In this document: piece by piece, positions 8,737 to 15,266 of the stretch
Layout of the letters: each line of letters opens with the position of its first letter
How positions within the stretch are numbered: position 1 is the stretch's first letter
Assembly: GCA_016793095.1 (NCBI GenBank)
Contig: JAEUJQ010000072.1
Coordinates: 1 to 64,000, forward strand
Reading direction: 5' to 3'
DNA: 64,000 nt
Origin: Myxococcaceae bacterium
GTDB lineage: Bacteria; Myxococcota; Myxococcia; Myxococcales; Myxococcaceae
Position numbers and translations under genes: made by a program
Notes under the pieces: model-generated
The model's input: only the letters and a program-made list of their open reading frames with translations
What the model was told of the DNA's origin: nothing
The model's database searches: none

Positions 8737-10000
8737 CGACTCCGCCTCGTCGGCTCGCGACGAGGTGTTCCGCCGCTTCGACGTCCGCACGCCGCTGAGG
8801 CCCAGCTACGTCGTCTGGGAGCTCACCCTCGCGTGCGACCAGCCCTGCACCCACTGCGGCTCGCGGGCAGGCACCGCGCGCGAAGGCGAGCTCACGACCG
8901 CGCAGGCCCTCGGCGTCGTCGACCAGCTCGCTGCGATGGGCACCTTCGAGGTCGTGCTCATCGGCGGCGAGGCCTACCTGCACCCGGGCTTCCTCGAGCT
9001 CGTGCGCGCGCTGCGCTCGAAGAACATCCGCCCCACCATGACGACGGGTGGTCGCGGCATCACGCCAGCGCTCGCGAGGTCCATGCGGGAGGCCGGACTC
9101 CACTCGGTGTCCGTGAGCATCGACGGGCTCGAGGTCACGCACGACCTCATGCGCGCGAGCCCCGGCAGCTTCGCCTCGGCCACCGCCGCGCTGCACGCCT
9201 TCCGCGACGTGGGCCTGCGCACCGCCGCGAACACGAACTTCAACCGCCTCAACCAGGCCGACGCCGAGCCCCTCTACGAGCACCTGCGCGCCTGTGGCAT
9301 CAGCGCCTGGCAGGTGATGCTGACGACGCCCATCGGCCGCGCGTCCGACCGGCCCGCGATGCTGCTCCAGCCGTGGGACCTGCTCGACCTCATGCCCCGC
9401 CTGGTGGCGCTCAAGGAGCGCGGCTTCGTCGACGGCGTTCTGCTGATGCCGGGGAACAACCTGGGGTACTTCGGCCCCGAGGAGACCGCCCTGCGCTCGC
9501 CTGCGAAGGGCATGACCGACCACTGGATGGGCTGCCAGGCCGGCAAGTACGTGATGGGCATCGAGGCCGACGGCGGTGTGAAGGGCTGCCCGTCGCTGCA
9601 GAGCCGGCACTACCTCGGCGGCTCGCTCGCGAACCAGTCGCTCGAGGCCATCTGGAACGAGACGAAGCCGCTCGCCTTCGCGCGGGCGCGCACGGTGGAC
9701 GACCTCTGGGGCTTCTGCCGCTCCTGCCCCTTCGCCGCGACCTGCCTCGGCGGCTGCACCTTCACCGCGCACGCGTTCTTCGGCCGACCGGGCAACAACC
9801 CGTACTGCCACTTCCGGGCGCGCGCACTGCAGGCAGAAGGAAAGCGGGAGCGCCTCGTGCTGAAGGAGGCCGCTCCCGGTGAGCCCTTCGACAATGGGTT
9901 GTTCGAGCTGGTCGAGGAGCCGTTCGACGCGCCGGATCCGCGACCGCCGACGCCGAGGGAGCTGGTCAAGGTGACGAAGCTCCCCCGGCCGAAGGCCTGA
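8720..10000 (+). CDS. radical SAM/SPASM domain protein
   Basis: 426 residues from the ATG at 8720; an earlier in-frame start at 8657 would lie wholly inside the upstream gene. The radical SAM cluster motif is C39xxxC43xxC46 (CDQPCTHC). The SPASM domain is complete: C272-x12-G-x4-C290, then C333xxC336x5C342x3C346, then C363, the seven-cysteine pattern that binds auxiliary Fe-S clusters in peptide-modifying enzymes of the anSME/PqqE type. A GGE motif (IGGEAYLHPG, near 82-90) binds SAM in this superfamily. The C-terminal 50 residues are Pro/charged and variable. Family knowledge: SPASM proteins usually modify ribosomal peptides or enzyme side chains. The overlapping small Cys-rich gene upstream is the obvious candidate partner. 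No dedicated exporter or protease is adjacent. Confidence 0.92.
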   Translation: MAARPDDSASSARDEVFRRFDVRTPLRPSYVVWELTLACDQPCTHCGSRAGTAREGELTTAQALGVVDQLAAMGTFEVVLIGGEAYLHPGFLELVRALRSKNIRPTMTTGGRGITPALARSMREAGLHSVSVSIDGLEVTHDLMRASPGSFASATAALHAFRDVGLRTAANTNFNRLNQADAEPLYEHLRACGISAWQVMLTTPIGRASDRPAMLLQPWDLLDLMPRLVALKERGFVDGVLLMPGNNLGYFGPEETALRSPAKGMTDHWMGCQAGKYVMGIEADGGVKGCPSLQSRHYLGGSLANQSLEAIWNETKPLAFARARTVDDLWGFCRSCPFAATCLGGCTFTAHAFFGRPGNNPYCHFRARALQAEGKRERLVLKEAAPGEPFDNGLFELVEEPFDAPDPRPPTPRELVKVTKLPRPKA

Positions 10001-10001
10001 C

Positions 10002-10784
10002 TCAGAAGGCGGCGATGGTCAGCATGGCGGCGTCGGCGCGGCTCGGCGCTCCTGCGGTGCGCTTCAGGTTCGACAGGTCCCGCTCGAGCGCCTGGCGCCG
10101 CTGGATGAGCTCCTCGCGCTGCGCGACCGCCTCGTCCTTCGCTCGGGAGCCGCCGACCGCGCCGACGATGATCATCGCGACGCCGCCGAGGCCGACCGCG
10201 AGGAACGGGATGCCGACGGGCGGGAAGACCATCAGGATGAGCCCGACGAGCGCCGCCGGCGAGAGCACCGCGCCGATGACGACGAGCGCGATGGAACCAC
10301 CGGGCCAGCTGGTGTCGATGCCGCGGAGCTGCGCGTTGATGCCGTCGATGTCGCTCTCGAGCTGCATGACCTGCTGCGAGAGGCTCAGCCCACCGCGGGT
10401 CGGAATGGGCGGGGGCGCCTGGGCGATGAGCGTCGCCGAGCGGGACGACGGAGGAGGCGGCTCCGTCAAGCGCGCGTTCGCAGGCTGGTAGGGCTCGGGA
10501 GGCGGGGGCGGCGGCGAGAACCCTGCGGTGGTGTCGACGGGAGCGGCGCTGCGGGCCTTGCAGACCTTCGCCACGCAGCGCAGTGAGCCGTCGCTCGAGC
10601 AGTCAGACGTCGCCTCACAGGAGAGGCCTTCCTTCGTGGCCGCGATCGGCGCCGTACACATCGAGTTCACGCACTTGAGGCCGGCGCGGCAATCGGAGCG
10701 GGCGCGGCACGATTCGCCGACGTCGCCGAGCGAGGCGTCAGCGGTCTGAGAAAGGAAGGCGGTAACGAGCAGGGTGGTCAGCAT
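10002..10784 (-). CDS. Cys-module membrane protein (partner of 10968 gene)
   Basis: 260 residues from the ATG at 10784; the longer frame to 10865 adds 27 residues that spoil the signal peptide. MLTTLLVTAFLSQTADA is a signal sequence. Two Cys modules follow: C26/32/38/43 (C-x5-C-x5-C-x4-C) and C56/62/70/75. A Pro-rich stretch (about 88-125) leads to a heptad-like segment (LSQQVMQLESDIDGINAQLRG), two hydrophobic helices (about 168-215) and a second coiled coil (REELIQRRQALERDLSNL), ending MLTIAAF. The N-terminal 45 residues match those of the divergent gene at 10968 in both text and Cys spacing, so the two genes share an ancestor for that part. Envelope location likely; function unknown. Confidence 0.8.
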   Translation of the reverse strand: MLTTLLVTAFLSQTADASLGDVGESCRARSDCRAGLKCVNSMCTAPIAATKEGLSCEATSDCSSDGSLRCVAKVCKARSAAPVDTTAGFSPPPPPPEPYQPANARLTEPPPPSSRSATLIAQAPPPIPTRGGLSLSQQVMQLESDIDGINAQLRGIDTSWPGGSIALVVIGAVLSPAALVGLILMVFPPVGIPFLAVGLGGVAMIIVGAVGGSRAKDEAVAQREELIQRRQALERDLSNLKRTAGAPSRADAAMLTIAAF

Positions 10785-10967
10785 GGGGTCCTCGAAAGGG
10801 TGTGAGTGAGTGCGGCGGATCAGCCCCTGTGCAAGGCCGGCACACACCCAGGTGCCCAGAATCACGTCGAAGACACCGGGACCCGTCTCAGATCGCGGAT
10901 GGTGGCCGAGACGGAAGGAGTCGTTTCAGGGAGTTGGGCCGGCGGCCGATCTGCACGACGGCCCCCC

Positions 10968-11711
10968 ATGCTCACCACCCCACTCATCGTCCTCCTCTCT
11001 GCTGTTCCCGTCCTTGGCGAAGAAGGCGAGTCGTGCCGCACCGACGCTGACTGCCTCTCCTCACTGGCCTGCACCTCGAGGGTCTGCACGCCCCGGCCCG
11101 CCCCTGCTGCGCCTCCTTCGCGTTCTGTCCCGTCGGTTCCCGCTGAGCCGGCCCCGTCTCTCCGCACTGAGGAGCCACCGCCAGCGGCCGAGGTCGTCAC
11201 CGAGACCTCACCAGCGGACGAGACGCCGCGGTACTTCACCGGCGTGCACTTCGTCCTCGGCGCGATGGCTGGCGCGGGTCCGATGTGGACGAAGTCGTCA
11301 GGGTACCTGCTCGGTCAGCCACAGGAGTTCGAAGCCTTCAGCGCGCAGATTCCGATGGAGCTCCGGATCGGCGTGCTCTTCGGGCGCTTCGAGCTGATGG
11401 CGGAGGTTGCTCCGGCGACGCTGGCGCTGATGGCAGCTCCCATTCGTCACTTCTCCGCAGCGCTCTCGGCGGGGTTCATGCTGCCGCTCTACGAGAACGG
11501 TGACTTCAGCGTCTCGCTCCCCCTGCGCGCCCGTGGCGGGGTCTTCCTCAGCAGCCGCAACGGCGGACCCCTCGTCGGTGGCAGCGCAGGCGTCGGCCTT
11601 CGGTTCGGTCGCGCCCTCGTCGAACTGCGCGCGCTCGCGGAGTACCGCCACGTCTGGGCTGGCTCCAGCTTCGCCGTGCCGGTCGACCTGAGCTTCTCGT
11701 GGATCTTCTGA
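10968..11711 (+). CDS. Cys-module protein with outer-membrane barrel-like C-terminus
   Basis: 247 residues from the ATG at 10968, where MLTTPLIVLLSAVPVLG forms a signal peptide; the upstream extension to 10806 has no signal and is rejected. One Cys module, C23/29/35/40, has the same C-x5-C-x5-C-x4-C spacing as the divergent neighbour. A Pro/Ala linker (41-90) leads to a C-terminal domain of alternating hydrophobic/polar strands (YFTGVHFVLGAM, MELRIGVLFGRFELMAEV, ALVELRALAEYRHVWAG) ending in VDLSFSWIF. A final aromatic residue after alternating strands is the usual signature of a beta-barrel outer-membrane protein. Likely an eight-strand-type barrel with a periplasmic or surface Cys head. No family named. 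Confidence 0.75.
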   Translation: MLTTPLIVLLSAVPVLGEEGESCRTDADCLSSLACTSRVCTPRPAPAAPPSRSVPSVPAEPAPSLRTEEPPPAAEVVTETSPADETPRYFTGVHFVLGAMAGAGPMWTKSSGYLLGQPQEFEAFSAQIPMELRIGVLFGRFELMAEVAPATLALMAAPIRHFSAALSAGFMLPLYENGDFSVSLPLRARGGVFLSSRNGGPLVGGSAGVGLRFGRALVELRALAEYRHVWAGSSFAVPVDLSFSWIF

Positions 11712-11743
11712 CCTCTTTCCCCTCATCACCATCGGAGCCCGCC

Positions 11744-12166
11744 ATGACCACCCGCCTCGCCGTCCTCGTTTCGCTGTCCCTCCTGTCGTCCGCCTGTGGC
11801 CCTGAGCTGACGGATCCGACCATCACGCTGAGCCCGACCGACGCCACGCTCATCAAGCGGGGCTCGACGTGGGTCTTCGTGAGCCCGGTGCAATACACGT
11901 GGGGAACCGGTGCGACTCAGACCCGGTTCAGCGCCCGCGTGAAGGAGCAGCGAGGAGGCTTCCTGGTCAACCCCGAGGGACAGCCGAAGAACTTCTTCGA
12001 CATTGGCCTCCCGAATCCCCTCGAGCTGCCGCTCGACGCGAAGCCCTCGTTCCCGGTCGGTACCGAGGTCGTCCTGACCCTCGAGGTGATGGCGCTGAGC
12101 TGGGATGGCGTGACGAATCAGGGCGTCGCGATGCGCACGCAGAACTACTCGTTCATCCAGCGCTGA
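11744..12166 (+). CDS. small lipoprotein
   Basis: 140 residues from the ATG at 11744, 32 bp after the barrel protein and probably co-transcribed with it. MTTRLAVLVSLSLLSSAC is a lipoprotein signal (C18). The mature part reads as a single beta-sandwich-like domain (ITLSPTDATLIKRGSTWVF ... TEVVLTLEVMALSWDG). The last codons are CAG-CGC-TGA; this stop coincides with the start of the 58-bp repeat tandem described at 12174. Function unknown. Confidence 0.75.
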   Translation: MTTRLAVLVSLSLLSSACGPELTDPTITLSPTDATLIKRGSTWVFVSPVQYTWGTGATQTRFSARVKEQRGGFLVNPEGQPKNFFDIGLPNPLELPLDAKPSFPVGTEVVLTLEVMALSWDGVTNQGVAMRTQNYSFIQR

Positions 12167-12173
12167 GTTTCGG

Positions 12174-12298
12174 CGCGCTCGCCCTGGCCCGACGGGCCTA
12201 CGGCTGCCCGCGGGCCGCTTCGCCAGCGCTGGGTTATCGGCGCGCTCGCCCTGGCCCGACGGGCCTACGGCTGCCCGCGGGCCGCTTCGCCAGCGCTG
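12174..12298 (+). repeat. two tandem copies of a 58-bp stop-codon-linked repeat
   Basis: Copies at 12174-12231 and 12241-12298, identical over nearly all 58 bases and 67 bp apart. Each starts CGCGCTCGCCCTGGCCCGAC and ends in GCTTCGCCAGCGCTG. The ends can pair (GCGCT/AGCGC, then GGCCCG/CGGGCC after an internal loop), giving an imperfect hairpin. The first copy begins 7 bp after the stop of the 11744 gene, in sense orientation. The second copy runs through the last codons of the convergent RNA-ligase fusion gene. Confidence 0.85.
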
Positions 12299-13716
12299 AG
12301 CCTCGGCAACCGCACGCCCGACAGCGCCTCGAGCAGCGCCCGCGCCCGCACCTCACTGCGGGCAACGATGCGGCGGCCCGAGCCCGACAGCGTCGCGTCA
12401 CGCAGCAGCACCGGCTGCACCACCATCCACGCGAGTCGGTTCAGCCACGCCCGCAGGAAGCGGGTGCCGTCCTCCGACTCGTACGCGCGGGTGAGCGTGA
12501 CGCGCTGGCGGGCGTCGAGGTCGAGGCGCTCGAAGGCCGCGCCCAGCTCCCACGCCGCGTCAGCGGAGAGCGCGCACTCGAAGTCGAGGAAGCGCGCGGT
12601 GCCGTCCTGGAGCCGCACGTGTTCGGGCTTCAGGTCTCCGTGACAGACGACCCGCTCGGAGACGAGGCCGCGCTCCAGGGTCCGGAGCAGCGGCAGCAGC
12701 GCCTTCTTCGTCGCCAGTGCCCACCCATGACGGGGGCCGAGGGCGTCGAGCGCGCGCGTCAGGTGGGCCGAGGGTCGGTCTGGGAGGGCGTCGAGGGGCA
12801 GCGCGGTGGCCACGCGGTGCAAGGCCGAGAGCGAGCGGCCGACCGCGGCGACCTCGTCGAGCGACACGCCACGTCCGAACCGGCGCCCGCCGAGCCGGCC
12901 CATCACCACCGCCGAACCGCGCACGGACCTCAGCCCGGGGCCCAGGCGACCGACGCGCCGCAGGCGCTCGACCTCGACCTGCTGACGGCCGCGCTGATCA
13001 GCCCCGAAGCGCTTGGAGACCGAGCCTGCGCGCCCGCCCGCCCTGGGGAGCGGAGGACGACGCGGCGCTGCCGGAGCCTTCAGTGCGCGCTCGAGGAAGT
13101 CGTGGCGCACCAGCTTGAAGCAGCGCTGCCCCTGCACCACGATGAGGCCCTCGGCGGGTCCGCCGAAGCGTGAGGTGCGCGTGAGGGGCCAGAGCGACTC
13201 CACGTCGCGCACGGTGCCCCGGAAGACCGGCGTCGGCACCTCGAAGCCCGCGCGTGAGAGCAGCTCGTGCGACCGCTGCGGGCCCAGGAACGTTCTCCGC
13301 GCCTGGTGCACGAGGTCGAAGGCGACGAAGGGCACGTCACGGCGCGGATACGGCAGCCGCATGGGCGCGCCCTCGAGCCACTCCCCGTAGACGACGAGGT
13401 CATTCCCCAGCAGCCGCCACAGCGCGCCGAGCCGGTCGAACGCGAAGTCCACCATCGGCCACAGGCCAGGTCCGATGCGGTCGAGCGTGAGGAGCCCGTG
13501 GATGCGGGAGTGGATGCGTGGCACGCCGCGCACGAAGCTGAAGCCCACGTTGAGGCCGTCGAGCTTCTCGTACGCGACGAACGGCCGCGAGAGGACCGCC
13601 CGCGTCTGCCGCGGCGAGAGCACGACGTCGCCCTCGCTGAAGGCGCTCCCGGCGAGGTGCGGAATCGCCGGGTAGCGCGTGCCGAAGACGAGCTTCGGGT
13701 AGGTGGTGATGCCCAC
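12265..13716 (-). CDS. RNA ligase domain fused to an APH/Bud32-like kinase fold
   Basis: 483 residues from a GTG at 13716. Residues 1-215 carry all the motifs of an ATP-dependent RNA ligase nucleotidyltransferase: motif I EKLDG with the nucleophile K51, motif III VYGEWL (109-114), IIIa PFVAFDLVH (129-137), IV EGLIV (189-193) and V FKLVR (200-204). After a Pro/Arg linker (215-235), residues 235-470 look like an aminoglycoside-phosphotransferase or Bud32-type kinase: a candidate beta-3 lysine in SVSKRF (K235), the Brenner motif CHGDLKPEHV with D361, and the metal-binding DFE at D378. Known ligase enzymes join 5'-phosphate and 3'-OH RNA ends; a kinase-fold partner could phosphorylate RNA, a nucleotide or a small molecule. 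I do not know this combination as a named family. It follows the RG-rich gene by 9 bp, so they form an operon. The last 11 residues are encoded by the antisense of the 58-bp repeat. Confidence 0.85.
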   Translation of the reverse strand: MGITTYPKLVFGTRYPAIPHLAGSAFSEGDVVLSPRQTRAVLSRPFVAYEKLDGLNVGFSFVRGVPRIHSRIHGLLTLDRIGPGLWPMVDFAFDRLGALWRLLGNDLVVYGEWLEGAPMRLPYPRRDVPFVAFDLVHQARRTFLGPQRSHELLSRAGFEVPTPVFRGTVRDVESLWPLTRTSRFGGPAEGLIVVQGQRCFKLVRHDFLERALKAPAAPRRPPLPRAGGRAGSVSKRFGADQRGRQQVEVERLRRVGRLGPGLRSVRGSAVVMGRLGGRRFGRGVSLDEVAAVGRSLSALHRVATALPLDALPDRPSAHLTRALDALGPRHGWALATKKALLPLLRTLERGLVSERVVCHGDLKPEHVRLQDGTARFLDFECALSADAAWELGAAFERLDLDARQRVTLTRAYESEDGTRFLRAWLNRLAWMVVQPVLLRDATLSGSGRRIVARSEVRARALLEALSGVRLPRLSAGEAARGQP

Positions 13717-13725
13717 CGCGACGAA

Positions 13726-14169
13726 TCAGGTCGTCGAGCCGCGCGGGGCAGGAGCTGGACGACGGCCGCCCGTGGAGACGCCCGTGTTGCGGCCACGGCC
13801 ACCGCCGGTCGAGACGCCGGTGTTCCGGCCACGACCGCCACCCGTCGAGACGCCCCAGTTGCTGGTGTCGAGCTGCTTGAGCTTCTCCTGGCGCTTCTTC
13901 GCCTCGCTCGTCAGCTCACCGGCGAGCTCGCCAAACTGCTTCTTGTACTTCCCCTCGGTGAGGCGGTTCGCCATGTCGAACGAGGTCTTCACCTCGCTCA
14001 GCGTCGCCGTCGGCTTCTTCGAGGTCCGCAGCTCGGAGACGGCGGCCTTCTTGATGTCGCTCCACTCCTTGTTCGAGATGGGGCTCGGCTGCTTCGTGGA
14101 GCCCTTCGTCGAGAGGGCCTTGAGGAGTGCTCCGGAGACGTTGGCGTTGGGGTTCTTGACGGTCGGCAT
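13726..14169 (-). CDS. small Lys-rich protein with RG/GGR-repeat tail
   Basis: 147 residues from the ATG at 14169. Residues 1-105 are helical and lysine-rich (KEWSDIKKAAVSELRTSKK, KKQFGELAGELTSEAKKRQE) with no signal peptide. The tail has three copies of GVSTGGGRGRNT-like text followed by RRPAPAPR. Tandem RG/RGG-type tails commonly bind RNA or DNA; that is family-level knowledge about the composition, not about this protein. It sits 9 bp upstream of the RNA-ligase/kinase fusion on the same strand, so an RNA-binding partner role is a reasonable guess. It could instead be a structural low-complexity protein. Confidence 0.75.
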   Translation of the reverse strand: MPTVKNPNANVSGALLKALSTKGSTKQPSPISNKEWSDIKKAAVSELRTSKKPTATLSEVKTSFDMANRLTEGKYKKQFGELAGELTSEAKKRQEKLKQLDTSNWGVSTGGGRGRNTGVSTGGGRGRNTGVSTGGRRPAPAPRGSTT

Positions 14170-14267
14170 GGGTGGCTCCTTCGAGTGGGGCGCCGACCTG
14201 AGCACACTCCTGCCGACGGCGGAAAGTGCCTTGCGATGCGGTGTCGTGCCTCTCAGAGTGATGCGTC

Positions 14268-15236
14268 ATGTCGGGCTTCGTCGCCTTCACGCACCCCAGG
14301 GAAGCGCCGGTCGTCAGCGCCCGCGCCGTTCCGGCGCCAGGGCCCGGCGAGGTGCTGGTGCGCCTCGAGGCGTGTGGCGCGGGCGCGGCGGACTTCGGCT
14401 TCTTCCAGCTCGACGCCCTCCCGCGCACTCCGCTGATTCCCGGCTTCGAGGCGGTCGGCGTCGTGGAGGCCACTGGGGGTGGAACCGGGGTGGCGATTGG
14501 CACGCGCGTGGGGCTGACGCCGCTCGCGTCGGTCTGTGGTGGTTGTGGGCTCTGTGAGCGTGGGCTCGAGCGGTGGTGCCCGAAGGCGGTGCTGCACGGG
14601 TGGCACCGCGACGGCTTCCTCGCGCAGCACGCCGTCACGACGGACCGCGCGGTGGTGCCGCTCGGCGATGGCGACGACGCGTCACAGTGGGCGCCGCTCT
14701 TCGCCTCGGGTTGGACGGCGATGGGCGCGGTGCGCGCGGCGGGTGTAGGGCAGGGCGGACGGCTCGGCGTCATCGGCGTCGGCGGTCTGGGACACCTCGT
14801 GGTGCAGGTGGCCTCGGCGCAGGGGCTGGCGGTCGCTGCGTGGGACGTCGATGCAGACCGGCGCGCGCTCGCGGGTGAGGCTGCCTGCCCGGAGCCCTTC
14901 CCGATGGAGTCGGTGGACGCGCTCATCGTGTGCACGCCGTCGACGCAGGCGATTCAGCAGGCGCTCCGCGCGGTGCGCCGGGGCGGCACGCTGGTGCTGG
15001 CGGCCGCCTCACCCTCGGTCCGCTTCGACCTCTCGCTCTTCGACACGGTGATGCGTGGCGTGACGCTCGCGCCCGCGTTCCTCGGCACCCGGAGCGACCT
15101 CACCGAGCTGATCAGCCTCGCGCGCGCAGGCGTGGTGCGTCCCCGTGTCACGCGACGCCGGTTCGCCGACCTGCCCGGGGCCTTCTGGGCGCTGCGCGAC
15201 GGCGGCTTCACCGGCAGGCTCGTGTTCAACCCTTGA
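14268..15236 (+). CDS. MDR-family zinc alcohol dehydrogenase-like protein lacking a catalytic ligand
   Basis: 322 residues. The medium-chain dehydrogenase/reductase layout is clear: a GroES-like half with structural-zinc cysteines C90, C93, C96 and C104, then a Rossmann fold with GVIGVGGLG (167-175). The catalytic zinc site is abnormal: C36 is present, but the usual GHE is PGF60E61, so the histidine ligand is replaced by phenylalanine. The family normally oxidises alcohols or reduces aldehydes with NAD(P). This copy may bind no catalytic zinc and act as a zinc-independent reductase. It is also shorter than the usual 340-350 residues. Divergent from the RG-rich gene with a 98-bp promoter region. 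Confidence 0.85.
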   Translation: MSGFVAFTHPREAPVVSARAVPAPGPGEVLVRLEACGAGAADFGFFQLDALPRTPLIPGFEAVGVVEATGGGTGVAIGTRVGLTPLASVCGGCGLCERGLERWCPKAVLHGWHRDGFLAQHAVTTDRAVVPLGDGDDASQWAPLFASGWTAMGAVRAAGVGQGGRLGVIGVGGLGHLVVQVASAQGLAVAAWDVDADRRALAGEAACPEPFPMESVDALIVCTPSTQAIQQALRAVRRGGTLVLAAASPSVRFDLSLFDTVMRGVTLAPAFLGTRSDLTELISLARAGVVRPRVTRRRFADLPGAFWALRDGGFTGRLVFNP

Positions 15237-15266
15237 ATATCTGGCGGGTCGAGTCGTCTGCAGGTC

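Noticed and set aside
10785-10865. N-terminal extension of the 10002 gene
   Set aside because: Adds residues before the signal peptide that matches the paralogue's own start.
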